Shown here: positions 53,126-63,500 of the stretch, in pieces
How the letters are laid out: every line of letters begins with the position of its first letter
How positions within the stretch are numbered: the first letter of the stretch is position 1
DNA from: Desulfomonile tiedjei
GTDB taxonomy: Bacteria; Desulfobacterota; Desulfomonilia; Desulfomonilales; Desulfomonilaceae
Length of the DNA: 64,000 bases
Reading direction: 5' to 3'
Assembly: GCA_016218715.1 (NCBI GenBank)
Contig: JACRDG010000083.1
Coordinates: 20,483 to 84,482, forward strand
Position numbers and translations under genes: made by a program
The notes under the pieces: model-generated
Databases searched by the model: none
What the model saw: only the letters and a program-made list of their open reading frames with translations
What the model was told of the DNA's origin: nothing

Positions 53126-53752
53126 TTACAGGGGGGGACGTTGTGAACCGTTGTCCGGACCTTTGGCGGGGCAGATCGGCAAACCGTGGGATATTTCCAT
53201 CACCGTCGCGCAGAGTTCCTCGATGTCCTCGTGCAGGATCCGCTTGACCACCCGCGGGTCGTACCCCTGGGCGTCCAGGTCGGCCCCAAGGGTTCGCAGT
53301 CCTGCGAGAAGTACGGCGAGTCGATTCTGCATCTTGTGACGGTCGTAGCCGTGGCACGGCAAGGGCTGTGACGGCCGCGACCTCTCTTCGGACGAGGCAT
53401 TGCCGGCCAGCGCTTGGCGCACCATGTCCACGATGGCCTCCGCCTCGTACGGTTTGAGCAGGAAACCGAACAGGGCATGGCGCACCGACTCGGGCGGGAA
53501 ATCTCCGCTGATCAATATGCCCGCGATCTCAGGATACAGCTTTGTCAGTTCTCTCACCAAGTCTATCCCGCATCCGTCGGTGAGCCGTACGTCCACTATC
53601 ACGACGGACGGGCGGTTCTGTTGGACCGCACGTTTGGCCTCCGCAACCGAGGCCGCGGTGATTACTTCCAGGCCCTCGATTTCCCGCTGGAGGTTGCGTG
53701 CCGTAAAAAACGCCAGCATGGCATTATCGTCCACGATGAGAACCCTGCTCAT
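53126..53752 (-). CDS. Response regulator with DHp-like C-terminal helices
   Basis: A 208-residue protein. Residues 1-~120 are a receiver (LIVDDNAML; phospho-acceptor D54 in VVIVDVRLTDG; Lys in LLKPYEAE). The C-terminal part contains HKMQNRLAVLLAGLRTLG and ends in a helical stretch, resembling the dimerisation/H-box helices of a histidine kinase but without any ATPase domain. It may dock a kinase or act as a phosphotransfer protein. ATG follows AGAGGAAAC. It is downstream of the NtrC-type regulator and its histidine kinase on the same strand. Confidence 0.82.
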   Translation of the reverse strand: MSRVLIVDDNAMLAFFTARNLQREIEGLEVITAASVAEAKRAVQQNRPSVVIVDVRLTDGCGIDLVRELTKLYPEIAGILISGDFPPESVRHALFGFLLKPYEAEAIVDMVRQALAGNASSEERSRPSQPLPCHGYDRHKMQNRLAVLLAGLRTLGADLDAQGYDPRVVKRILHEDIEELCATVMEISHGLPICPAKGPDNGSQRPPL

Positions 53753-53870
53753 GAAACCGTTTCCTCTCGTGCGTAGGCTCGGACAAGCTCTTCCTGGGCC
53801 AATCTTTCGGGCAGCAATTCGGACCGTTCACCACGAAGTCTCGTCCGCCATCCCGGTCAAACTGCTCCAA

Positions 53871-53981
53871 TCAGTGCGAAGCATATTCCGTACCATCGGT
53901 CAGCTCAAAATAGCCGTCCCAAGGAAATCGCCTCCGGAAGCGGGGCATTCGGGCCACGACGGGGACCCTGGAGAACCGCAT
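53871..53981 (-). CDS. Possible 36-residue peptide
   Basis: A short frame with a good ribosome binding site (AAGGAG, 6 nt spacing) encoding a basic N-terminal half (RVPVVARMPRFRRRFPW) and an acidic, aromatic end (DGYFELTDGTEYASH). It sits in the 347-bp gap between the NtrC-type and receiver genes, on their strand. Could be a leader peptide or chance. Confidence 0.35.
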   Translation of the reverse strand: MRFSRVPVVARMPRFRRRFPWDGYFELTDGTEYASH

Positions 53982-54099
53982 GCAGGGCTCCTTGCGTGGA
54001 AAAATGACACTGCTGACACGAGGTCCACGAAAAATCAAGTGGTTATGCCTGCCGCGCGGCGTGAATTTCACGCAATTTCCGGCTCCGCGTGCGTTCTTT

Positions 54100-55494
54100 T
54101 CAATCCTCCAAGCCCACAGATCTCATTTGATGGGCAAACGCGTGCCGTGAAATTCCGAGAAGCCGTGCAGCTCCCTGCTTGCTTCCGCTCGTGCGCCGTA
54201 ACGCTTCCAGCACGAGAGACCGCTTCATGTCTCTCGTGAGGTCGTGAATGTTCGCCCCTTCATCGGGAAAGTTGACTGTGTAGGACCAGAGGCCCTTCTT
54301 TTCCGAGACCCCTGGAGCTGCCAGCGTGAGGGTTCCTGGGCCCGAGAGCATCAGACTCCGCTCCAGCACGTTGCGAAGTTCCCGAACATTTCCGGGCCAG
54401 TCATACGAGGAGAGCTTCAGCACGGTAGCGGCATCCAGGTCCGGGCAGTCGAGAAATCCCATCTCAGCGGTGAGCTGGGCGAGGATCTCCTGGGCCAGGA
54501 TCCCGATATCTTCCAGGCGCTGCCGCAACGGTGGTATGCGTATGGCAAATACGTTGAGCCTGAAGAAGAGATCGCTCCGAAACTGGTGCTCCGTGACTTC
54601 TTTGTGCAAGTCCTTGTTGGTAGCGGCCACGAGCCTGGCACTGACCGTGATCTGGTTCTCTCCTCCCACCCTGGTAAAAGACCTCGTATCGAGAAATGTC
54701 AGCAGCTTGGCCTGCATCGGTTTGGACAGCTCCCCGATTTCGTTGAGGAGCAAGGTTCCTCCTTCGGCCAATTCCAAGAGCCCGCGTTTGCGTCCTCGAG
54801 CCCCGGTGAACGCGCCGGGCTCATGGCCGAAGAGTTCCGATTCGGCCAGTTCCGGGGAGACCGCAGCGCAATTGATCGCAAAGAACGGACCGCTGGACCG
54901 ACGCGACCGATCATGAATGAACCGTGCCAGATAGTCCTTTCCGGTGCCACTCTCCCCTTGCAGCAGGACGATGCTGTCGGTGGCCGCGGCCAGTTGGGCC
55001 TGGATCAAGGTCTCCTTCATGGCACTTGACGGATAATCCGGCATTTCGGACGGCATCGCGCGGCCTACGGCTTTCCTTCGGAAAGAGGGGCCGGCGGCCT
55101 TTCTGAGGACACTGATTTCTTCCTCGCGCAGTCGGTCACGCATGGCGTTGCCTACCGCGACGAGAAGTTCGTCAGGATCAAAAGGTTTGGTCAGGTAGTC
55201 CCGTGCTCCGAGTCGAGTGGCGTCTACTGCTGAGCGGATCGAACCGTGGGCCGTGATGATGACATAACCGGCCTGAGGGTGCACCTGGAGGAGCTCCTTC
55301 ATGAGTTCGGTGCCGTCGGCGTCCGGCAACTTCAGGTCGATGAGGACCACATCCGGAAAGTAAGACAGTACCGCCTTCCTGGCACCTTCAGCATCGTGAA
55401 CGCCGATGGCCTGATACCCCTCGCGCTTCAGGAGGTACTCCAGATGTTTCACCAGTTGCACCTCGTCGTCCACGATGATGACTGTCCCTGCCAT
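54100..55494 (-). CDS. NtrC-family sigma54-dependent response regulator
   Basis: A 464-residue regulator: receiver with D53 (VVLIDLKLPDADG), AAA+ domain with Walker A GESGTGKD, the sigma54-contact loop GAFTGARGRKRG and the Walker B segment GGTLLLNEIGELS (Asn in place of the usual Asp), and a C-terminal Fis-type HTH (GSKQGAARLLGISRHAFAHQ). It should activate sigma54 promoters after phosphorylation. Its histidine kinase is encoded 203 bp upstream on the same strand. ATG follows GAGG. Confidence 0.95.
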   Translation of the reverse strand: MAGTVIIVDDEVQLVKHLEYLLKREGYQAIGVHDAEGARKAVLSYFPDVVLIDLKLPDADGTELMKELLQVHPQAGYVIITAHGSIRSAVDATRLGARDYLTKPFDPDELLVAVGNAMRDRLREEEISVLRKAAGPSFRRKAVGRAMPSEMPDYPSSAMKETLIQAQLAAATDSIVLLQGESGTGKDYLARFIHDRSRRSSGPFFAINCAAVSPELAESELFGHEPGAFTGARGRKRGLLELAEGGTLLLNEIGELSKPMQAKLLTFLDTRSFTRVGGENQITVSARLVAATNKDLHKEVTEHQFRSDLFFRLNVFAIRIPPLRQRLEDIGILAQEILAQLTAEMGFLDCPDLDAATVLKLSSYDWPGNVRELRNVLERSLMLSGPGTLTLAAPGVSEKKGLWSYTVNFPDEGANIHDLTRDMKRSLVLEALRRTSGSKQGAARLLGISRHAFAHQMRSVGLED

Positions 55495-55697
55495 TCCTGC
55501 CTCGACTTTCTGCGATAGCTCCGGATCGCAATTTCAACCGGTTCCCTCATCCCATCCGACAATTATAACAATTGCCCAGGAAAATGTCCGGTAGGACGGC
55601 CGACGATCTGAGGCATCCGCTCAGACCATCGTGGCGAAACGGTCAGAAGATGCGTCAACCGTTACGAAACCTTCTCTCATGCATGGGTCCCAGCGGA

Positions 55698-56753
55698 TTA
55701 TTCCTCCGGAAGAAGAATCTCAAAGCGGGTCCCTCCGGCTGGCAGTGCACTAAATGAGATCGTACCGCCGTGGGCCTCCACGATTTCTTGCACCACAGCC
55801 AGCCCAAGACCCGTCTCTCCGGTGTCTCTCTTGAGAAACGGCTTGAGGACTTCTACCTCCGCGAGATCCTTAGGAAACCCTTTCCCGTGGTCCTCACCGA
55901 AAATGATTGTCATCCTTCTTCGAGGCGTGGGTGCGTCCGTTGGTGCATGCTCCGCCAGCCGCACGTCCCACCCGAGGAGAACCCGGCCTCCCGCATCGCA
56001 AGATTCCACGGCATTGCGCAGCAGGTTGCGCAGCATCCTGCCCAGTGCGGCCTCGTCTCCCTTCAAGCATAGGTTTGCAGGACCGGCAGCCAGCTCCAGA
56101 GACACGCGCCGCGCGCGGGCCGACTCGTCAACCGCAGCGATACTACGGCCGAGCAGGCCGGAGAGATCGATGCCGCTCAGTTCATTGGAGCCTGCCCGTG
56201 CAGCGTCCCGAAACTCGTCGAGGATGCCGCGCAGCGCCCGAAGCTCGTCGAGGACCAGGCCGATCACAAACGCATCGTCAGGCACCACGGAACCGCTCCG
56301 CTCCAGCGTTTGCATCCCGGCGTAGACAGCCGCGAGCGAGTTCCTCGCCGTGTGGCAGAAGCGAGAAGCCATCTTTTCTGCTACGGCCAATTGCTCGGCA
56401 CGACCCTGCCGCTCCCTTCGGAGCCATTCGGCCGTGACGTCTCGGAAAAAGACCATCCTCGACCCGTCCCGATCCGGATCGCCCACGTCGAAGAGCACCT
56501 TTCTCTTGGAACCTTCCGGCCGCGTGACCCAAAGTTCCACGCTGGATCCCTTTGCCGGATCGGCAAACAACGCTCTGGCCTCAGGCAGCACTTCGAGGAG
56601 GTCGCTAGCGACCACCTCTTCACCTGCAGCGAGAATGCGCCGACCGGCTGCATTGATGCGGCACACGGTGCGGTTCCCCCCGACGAGGAGCAGTCCCAGC
56701 TCCATGCGATCAAAGACCTGCTCCAAGGACCCCGTTGCGTAATCAGTTGTCAT
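55698..56753 (-). CDS. Cytoplasmic PAS histidine kinase
   Basis: A 351-residue soluble kinase: PAS domain (DRMELGLLLVGGNRTVCRIN), an H-box with FCHTARNSLAAVYAG, a HATPase with N-box LRNLLRNAVESC, and a GLGLAVVQEIVEAHGG G2 region. The H-box departs from HExxN (HTARN), as in NtrB-like kinases with relaxed boxes. There is no transmembrane segment. It is the likely partner of the NtrC-type regulator downstream. Confidence 0.9.
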   Translation of the reverse strand: MTTDYATGSLEQVFDRMELGLLLVGGNRTVCRINAAGRRILAAGEEVVASDLLEVLPEARALFADPAKGSSVELWVTRPEGSKRKVLFDVGDPDRDGSRMVFFRDVTAEWLRRERQGRAEQLAVAEKMASRFCHTARNSLAAVYAGMQTLERSGSVVPDDAFVIGLVLDELRALRGILDEFRDAARAGSNELSGIDLSGLLGRSIAAVDESARARRVSLELAAGPANLCLKGDEAALGRMLRNLLRNAVESCDAGGRVLLGWDVRLAEHAPTDAPTPRRRMTIIFGEDHGKGFPKDLAEVEVLKPFLKRDTGETGLGLAVVQEIVEAHGGTISFSALPAGGTRFEILLPEE

Positions 56754-57112
56754 GGTTTTACGAGCGCGCCTGCAAAGGGGAAAGGCGTTTGGCCCCCGAT
56801 TCCCGGCCGAACACGTCGGACCCGCAAAGGGGTCCGGGCAAGATCCGCCAGTGGCAGACTCAGGGAGATCGTTTCACAAGCACCTTGCCGCGCGACGCTG
56901 AGTGGCCCCTTCCGGGGATCCGGCAGTACCACGCCATGCGGTCACGCTTCCGGCAAATGCGTCAATTCGTTCGCCGTCTTCAGGGCATTCCACTATAGCC
57001 CTCGCTGGCCGAGCAAGTCAAGCCCCAGGACCGGCTTTGGCGTGTTCCCGATTCGTGGCGAGCTTCTCCCCTGGTTGAGCGTCCGCTACGCGCAAGCTTC
57101 GTGATGTACGGC
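56754..57112. other. Leader/intergenic region before the histidine kinase gene
   Basis: About 360 bp, no credible gene. CGGACCC-GCAAA-GGGGTCCG (around 56819-56838) is a clear hairpin without a U-run. Confidence 0.4.
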
Positions 57113-57137
57113 AAAAAAAAGCCCGGCGGAACCGGGC
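57113..57137 (-). terminator. Intrinsic terminator
   Basis: Minus-strand GCCCGG-TTCCG-CCGGGC followed by eight T. It ends a minus-strand transcript arising in the AT-rich region 57140-57280, which contains no gene, so it may close a small RNA or isolate the kinase gene. Confidence 0.8.
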
Positions 57138-57415
57138 GAAACAGGGTATGGTTGTTTTCAAGTCAGATTACTTATCTCATAATGGTGGTCTGTTGTCAAG
57201 CATCTTTTATGTATAACATTAGTTTTTTGTTATAAAGTTCTGATTTCTAATATAATACATTACAGACCTTCCTTGTTGTTTTCGCCAAGAGGAGTGGGCT
57301 CAGTCGGGTTGGCATCTTGCCGTCCACGGGCGATCGGAAAATCGGACCGGCACGCGTGAAGACTGGCGGGAATGGTTCCTCAGCCGCTGCATGGTCCTCA
57401 TGCTTCAGGCCCAAA

Positions 57416-57466
57416 AACGGACGACCGGGAGAGCAACCTTTCAGCTACAATCTCCCGGTCGTTTTT
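57416..57466. terminator. Perfect 12-bp bidirectional terminator hairpin
   Basis: ACGACCGGGAGA (57421-57432) and TCTCCCGGTCGT (57451-57462) are exact complements, flanked by AAAAA on the left and TTTTT on the right. It lies 20 bp downstream of the tiny membrane-peptide gene on the minus strand. Confidence 0.85.
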
Positions 57467-57485
57467 CGCCGTATCGAATCAGGAC

Positions 57486-57569
57486 TTACATCCCGGCCCA
57501 GTCCTTCTTGTCGCCGAAAGCGATCCACAGAAGTCCGATGCTTATTGAAACGATGAAGAGGATCTCCAT
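57486..57569 (-). CDS. Tiny single-pass membrane peptide
   Basis: A 27-residue frame: MEILFIVSISIGLLWIAFGD then a charged end (KKDWAGM). One hydrophobic helix with a positive-inside tail. ATG at 57569 is preceded by GGAGGTGAGGGAC, a strong ribosome binding site, and a perfect terminator follows 20 bp after the stop, so this looks like a true, dedicated small gene. Comparable peptides act as subunits or regulators of membrane complexes; no family recognised. Confidence 0.65.
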   Translation of the reverse strand: MEILFIVSISIGLLWIAFGDKKDWAGM

Positions 57570-57716
57570 GTCCCTCACCTCCACATACCCCTGCACCAAT
57601 ACCTAACAACCAGGGAAGGTGTCAATAGAAATTTCCGGTGCCGGGTAAGCAACTAGTTATTCGAGGCAACAGATCAACGCTTCTGACGCAACGACAAGCC
57701 GGGGGCCGCACGTAGT

Positions 57717-57797
57717 CACCTCGGCGAAGGCCGGGGTCCAGGAAATATCGAACCCAGCGGAGCGCGGGACTGGATTCGGGCCTCCGCAGGAATGGCG
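57717..57797 (+). repeat. Dispersed repeat, family R4
   Basis: CGGCGAAGGCCGGGGTCCAG and a reversed partner CTGGATTCGGGCCTCCGCAG bound an ~80-bp unit, related to 49511-49538. The gap 57570-57922 holds nothing else recognisable. Confidence 0.7.
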
Positions 57798-57922
57798 GAC
57801 GAGAAACTCCCGTTCTTGACGGTCTGGGCCAAGGTCGCACGTGCCCTGCGTGAGTAACCTATCACTTACCTGGCTTCTCTCAGAGGGTCTCGCGAAAATA
57901 CCTCCTCCGGAGTGCAGGTGTA

Positions 57923-59020
57923 TCACAGCTTCCCGCCCATGGAATGCGCGTAACCGGTGAGTTCCCCGTACCCTTTCCCGTGAACTGCTCTGCCGATTCG
58001 CGAACCTGTCGCAGTCACGGCGCCTTCCCAGTAAACGATCCGCGTGGAACGTGCTGTTGCGAGTTCCTGGTCGTGCATGAGCGGGGTGACGCGCAGTTCA
58101 AGGTTTTGATCCGGAACCTCGATCGTCCATTCCGACGGGTATGTTGCCTTGGTGTGCGGGCTCGTCCACTGCCGTGTGGCTGAGATGGCGATTTGTCGGC
58201 CCGACAGCCGTACTGGAGCGCCTTCTTTGGGGACGAACGTGCCGAACGGTTGCTCGAACGTGCCGTCCTTCTTTCGGAGGTGGAAGACCATCAGCTCTGT
58301 TCCGTCGTCCAGTTGCAGGCTGAACCAATCCCACCCGACCTGATCCTTGAGGAGAAGGCTGGAGCCGAATTCATGATCCATCCATGCCAGGCCGTTGACC
58401 TTTCGCTGAACGCCTCGGAACGTGATCGACCCCTCTGCGGCCATTCGGGTGAACGAGTAGTAATAGGAGGCTTGAGTCGGAGAGTCCCCTTTCCGGCTGT
58501 ATCCCGATCTCCCGTGCAGCACCACCGGTTTTTCCGGCGTCAGGGTGAGGTCGAGCGCGTAATCCCCTTCACGGGCTTTGAGCGACACCCGATCGCCGGT
58601 CCGCTGCGCGCTCCAGTCTCGCACATGGACGTCGAGATCTTCGGCTGCGGAGCCTGCCAGGCCCGGACCTTCCCGCGAGAGGAGTTCGGTGTGAAAGAAG
58701 GTCCGAGTTTGCACGTCCGCGAGCGCGAAATGCGCGGGGTATACGTCCCTCACCGCCCACGCAGAGAGATGACGCGCAGGTTTCGCAAAGTAGCCCCGGC
58801 GGAAGAAGGTCAACTGAAAGCCCCACGGGCGACCTCCCTCTGATTGCAGGTTCCCGGTGAAGTACCACCACTCGGTCTGAAATGTCGGATGCTTCCCGTG
58901 ATCTGCAGGGAAGTGCAGCACGCGACCCGGGATTGCGTCCTCGAAGGGTGACTCTGCCCCGACGGCCGGGAGGACGCTGAGAATCGCCACACACGCGGCC
59001 ACAACCGATCCTCGAATCAC
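57923..59020 (-). CDS. CrtC-like lipocalin-domain exported protein
   Basis: A 365-residue protein with a signal peptide (GSVVAACVAILSVLPAVGA). The body matches the CrtC/AttH lipocalin-like family: FPADHGKHPTFQTEWWYFTG, LQSEGGRPWGFQLTFFRRG, GLAWMDHEFGSSLL and LDDGTELMVFHLRKKDG. Some members hydrate carotenoids, but most exported ones lie in attachment or lipid-related loci and their function is unknown. GTG at 59020 follows GGAGGAGG. Monocistronic in view. Confidence 0.88.
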   Translation of the reverse strand: MIRGSVVAACVAILSVLPAVGAESPFEDAIPGRVLHFPADHGKHPTFQTEWWYFTGNLQSEGGRPWGFQLTFFRRGYFAKPARHLSAWAVRDVYPAHFALADVQTRTFFHTELLSREGPGLAGSAAEDLDVHVRDWSAQRTGDRVSLKAREGDYALDLTLTPEKPVVLHGRSGYSRKGDSPTQASYYYSFTRMAAEGSITFRGVQRKVNGLAWMDHEFGSSLLLKDQVGWDWFSLQLDDGTELMVFHLRKKDGTFEQPFGTFVPKEGAPVRLSGRQIAISATRQWTSPHTKATYPSEWTIEVPDQNLELRVTPLMHDQELATARSTRIVYWEGAVTATGSRIGRAVHGKGYGELTGYAHSMGGKL

Positions 59021-59254
59021 GGGAACCTCCTCCTGGGGATGCGCGTCGACAGGGTAACACAAACAGCGGCCTCGCGTGGAGACAAGGGTCTCCAAATTTC
59101 GCCGCCCCCGCAAGCCTTGCTGCTGAATCTTGTTTGTATGCCGCGGTCAACCTGCTATAAGCACGTCCGGCTCCGGCGGATAGGGCCAGGAGTCCGCGAG
59201 GTGCGCGAGTTCGCCGGTGAACGCGCATCATCTATCTCTTGAGGCGTTTCTTTC

Positions 59255-60553
59255 ATGACTTCCGTCACGTTCATGCATGCCGCAGACATCCACCTCGCGA
59301 GACCGTTCGCGGGACTGCTCCGGTCCAGCCCCGAGTTGGGCGGTCTCTTTCGCCGTGCCGGATACCAGGCATGGGAACGGATGGTGAGTGTGGCCATGGA
59401 ACGCCAGGTGGACTTCGTCGTACTGGCCGGCGACGTATTCGACAGCCCCAACCCGCCGGTGCGCGGTCGCGTGAGCTTCCGAGCGGGCGTGGAGGCTCTG
59501 CACGCTGCGGGGATTCCGGTCTTTCTGGCGCTCGGCAATCACGATCCGCTGCGGAGTTTCCCCGAGGCTTTGCGTTCCCTTCCCGGGCTGCACCTGTTCG
59601 GCCCCGATCCGACGCTTCCGGGATCGGGTTCGGTCGAAGCAACACAGGGGATCGTCATCTCAGGAGCCAGTTTCGAGACCGCTGCGGTCACCGAGAATCT
59701 CGTCCGGCGATTCCGTCGGGATCAGGGCATCGATCTGGCCATCGGTGTCGTGCATGCCAACATTGCAGGCTCGACCGGGCACGTAGATTACGCGCCCGCG
59801 TCACTGGACGACCTGCTCGCGGTCGGGATGGACGTGTGGTGCCTCGGGCATGTGCATACCGCGCAGGTTCTCCGGCGCGATCCCCTGATTTCCTATTCTG
59901 GAGCCACACAGGGAGCCAACCCTAACGAAGTCGGCCCAAAGGGGTGTTATCTGGTCAGCGTCAGCGACCGAGGAGACGCGTCGATCGACTTTCTCCCTCT
60001 TGCTGCGGTGCGGTGGGAGAAGGTCCGACTGGACGTGACCGACCTGAAGAGCATCGACGAACTCTTGCCAGTCGTGGAAGAGACCTGCTCGCAGCTTCCC
60101 ATCGAAGACGGAATCGAGGCTGTGGTGGTTCGCATGGCATTAACCGGCGTCGCGTCGGATTCCCTCCGCGAGCAGCTCCGCACCGAGGACGATTTTATGG
60201 ACATGCTGTCCGAGCGACTTTCGACGTTACCCGTCTCTGTAATTCCCGGCTCTCTCGAGGACACCACCCGGGCCACCGCGGGTCTCGATTCGTTGGCCAA
60301 CGAGGAAGGGTTTCTCGCAGATTTCATCAAAATGTGCCATGACGCGGCCGAGAACCCGGAAGCAATGACGGATCTGGTGCAAGAGATTCGGAACGAGCTT
60401 GCCCGCCGTGTCGGCGGCAAACATGCGGAGCAGGCCGTGAGTCTCCTCCTCGCCACAAACGGCGGCTCGGAATTGCCGAATCTGGTGCAGGAGGCTGCCA
60501 AACTGGCCACCGACACGTTCTTCGAACTCCTCTCACCCCGGAGCACACGCTGA
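59255..60553 (+). CDS. Mre11/SbcD-like metallophosphoesterase (YhaO type)
   Basis: A 432-residue DNA repair nuclease subunit. Metal-binding motifs: HAADIHL (D11, H13), LAGDVFD, LGNHDPL, and CLGHVHTAQV. The C-terminal region is helical and probably docks the partner ATPase. It starts after a weak ribosome binding site and is followed after 6 bp by the YhaN-like gene. Such pairs process DNA ends in a way analogous to Mre11-Rad50; a phage-defence role has also been proposed for some SMC/nuclease pairs, but nothing here shows it. Confidence 0.9.
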   Translation: MTSVTFMHAADIHLARPFAGLLRSSPELGGLFRRAGYQAWERMVSVAMERQVDFVVLAGDVFDSPNPPVRGRVSFRAGVEALHAAGIPVFLALGNHDPLRSFPEALRSLPGLHLFGPDPTLPGSGSVEATQGIVISGASFETAAVTENLVRRFRRDQGIDLAIGVVHANIAGSTGHVDYAPASLDDLLAVGMDVWCLGHVHTAQVLRRDPLISYSGATQGANPNEVGPKGCYLVSVSDRGDASIDFLPLAAVRWEKVRLDVTDLKSIDELLPVVEETCSQLPIEDGIEAVVVRMALTGVASDSLREQLRTEDDFMDMLSERLSTLPVSVIPGSLEDTTRATAGLDSLANEEGFLADFIKMCHDAAENPEAMTDLVQEIRNELARRVGGKHAEQAVSLLLATNGGSELPNLVQEAAKLATDTFFELLSPRSTR

Positions 60554-60559
60554 GACAAG

Positions 60560-63500
60560 ATGTGGATTGAAGAAATCTTTCTCGAGAATTTCGGCGCGTA
60601 CAAGCGACTGCCTGTCCGGGACCTCACGCCGGGAATGAATGTCATCATCGGCCCGAACGAAGCGGGCAAGAGCACCATCCTGGAATTTGTGCGCGGGATC
60701 CTTTTTGGCTTTCGGGTTCGCGGCGCCAAGCTCAACACGTACGAGCCGGTGGACGGCGGCTCCCGAAAGGGCTGGATCAGGGTCTGCAGCCCCGACGGCC
60801 GGCGGCTGCGCATGCAAAGAGTTGAAAGACGAGGTAACAAAGGAGGGGAACTGACCGTTTCCGACGATCGGGGCCACCTCGTGGATCCATCGATGGTTCC
60901 GCAACTCCGCACGGGGCGGGATCGCGGGGCGTACGAGAGGCTCTTCGCTGTCGATCTCGACCAGATGCGGCACCTCGACCGCGAGACGCTCCGGGGCAAG
61001 GTTCGCGGAGCCGCTCTCGGTTCGCTGGAGGTGAACCCGCTGGAAGTCGTTTGCTCGCTTCAGGAGCGGCTCAAAACCCTGGGCAAGCGGTCGGTCAAAG
61101 ATGCCGAATGCCTCTACTCGATCCGGAGCCAAATTCGGGAGGTAGATAAGCGGCTCAAGACGCTCGATGAGAGGCCGGCAGTCTACTCCGCGTTGAAACA
61201 GCGATCCACCGACGTCGAGAAGCAGCGCGCTGCCCTTTCGGACGAAATGGGCGGCCTTGCCGACCGCTCGCGTCAGTTGAGCAGATGGCTCCGATACGAA
61301 AATGAATGGAAACGGTTCGTGGCCGCGGACCGGGAGATGGCCGACCTCGCCGATGCGCGCAATTTTCCCGCGGAGGGCGTCGCTCGACTGGAGCAAACGC
61401 TGGAGCGGCGACGAGAGGCCGACCAGGCGCGAGCGGAAATCCGGGAAGAACTGGCGATGATGCGAAACCGCTTGGAGGAACTGGTCCCGGATGAAGCGGT
61501 CATTGCCCGCGGGGACGCGATCCGAGCGCTTTTCCATCAAGCTCGCCTCCTCGGGGATCGGCCGGCCTTGATGCAGCGGACCCGTTCGGCAATCGTTCAA
61601 GGGTACGCGCACCTGGACGGGGAGATCGCCGGGCTCGGGCAGGGGTGGGACCGCGACCGACTCGCCCGGTCAGACCCGTCGGTTCTGATCGAGCACCGGA
61701 TTCGGCGGTTCGCCGACGCATGGACCGACCACTGTGCGCGGATTCGTGATGCGGAAACTCGGCTGCTGGAGTCGTCGGAAGCTCTGAAGCGTCTGACGGA
61801 TAAGGCTGCACTCAGGCAGGACGAGTTACAGCAGATTGTACCCCAGTGCAGGGATTTCTTGGAACCTGAATCGCACAACGCGCTCCTCGCATGGAAGGAG
61901 ATACGCGCCAACATCGAGATGCTCGAACATCGGCAGCTCGACATCCGGAGAAGCCTCGAAGGCCTCGCGGCTGACGCGAAAGAGATCGATGCCAAACGCA
62001 ATCAGCTCGCCGAGGACACAAAGTCTCCGCTCTCTCCGATCGCTTTTTGGGGTGCGGCCTCGATCGTGGCCACGGCAAGTACGGCCATGCTCGTGCAGGG
62101 TTGGTTCGCGGATGGCGGCCCTCTCTATCTGCACGCGGTCCTGGGGTTCGTCCTCCTGGCGTGCCTCCCCGCGGGAATCGCATGGAAAGTGCGCTGGGAA
62201 CGCATGCGCACGTCCCGGATTCATGACGAAGCCACAGCTCTGGCGCGCAGAAAGCAAGAGCTGACCCGCAAAGCCATGGAGATAGAGGTCGAGCGTCGGG
62301 CATTGGTCGAACGGAGGGGACAATTCGTCGAGCGAATGGAAGAGATCGCCGAACCGATTCTGGGCAGTCCTCATGTGAGCCTCGATCAGGTTCGAGCGGC
62401 CGAAGGGCGTTCTGCCGCTGCGGAACGATGGGTTCGGCGCCGGCGAGTGCTGGAAGCGAGTATCCAGGAGCTGGAGAGCGATCTCGAGGTGGAACGGAAG
62501 AGAAATGCCGCACTGCACGACCTCCTTGACCGTGCAGCGGCAGGGTTCGGAGAGTTAAAGGAGCAATGGGCAACCTTTCTCGGTGAACTCGAATTGGCAC
62601 ACAGGCCCGAACCCGAGGAGGCGCTGGACCTTGTACGGAGGCTTCGCGATCTGAAAGAGAGACTCGGCCGAGTCGTCCAACAGGAGGCCGAACTGGCCTC
62701 GATGGAGGAAGAATGGCACGACTTCACGGCCCGCGTGGAAACCCTCGGTGCAGAGATCGGCCGCTCCCCCGGCAACCGCCTGCCTCTCGAAGTCGCGGAG
62801 GAATGGAGCCGCCTGGAACTGGAAAATCGTGAGGACCTCGCGGAAAAGAGGGCCTTGATGAAGCGGGCCGAAGCCCATGAACTCCGTCTGGTTGCCCTGC
62901 AAAACAAGGTGGACGAAACGGAAGGTCAGATCGCCGCTCTTCTGGAAGCGGCACGAGTCTTAGACGAAGAGGTCTTTCGAGACACTGCCCTGCGTCACGC
63001 GCGCTGGGCGAACCTGGGCATGGAACGCGCGCTCCTGCTGGAGGGCTTGCTGGCAGGCCTGGCATGTTCTGATGAGGCTGCTCTTCACGCAGAGCTGCTC
63101 GCGCAGGACTGGGAAAACAACAGAGACGAGGTCGCAACCGTCGAGGCTCGACTGAGCGGCCTGAGGCTCGAATCGGAGGAACTCGCAGCAACGAGTGGCC
63201 GGCTCAGGCACGAAATCGAACAGCTCGAAACCGAAGAAGAAACGGAGAAGCTCTTAGGGGAAAGAGAGCGGCTGAACGCACTCTTGCAGCGAGCTACCCG
63301 CGAGTGGACAATCCTGAAACTGGCCTGCGGGCTCCTCGAGAAGACGCTCAGGCTCTATGAATCGGAAAAGCAACCAGCACTTTTGGCGCGCGCTTCCGCG
63401 CTTTGTGGAAACATTACCGGCGGTGCTGTGTCGAAACTACTGTTTCCTCTGGATGCGAACGACGTGTTCGTCGAACGCGTCGACGGCTCCAGGATTATTG

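Noticed and set aside
56860..56900. Second cobalamin-box-like GCCACTGGCGG on the minus strand
   Set aside because: The other conserved blocks of the cobalamin aptamer are missing around it.
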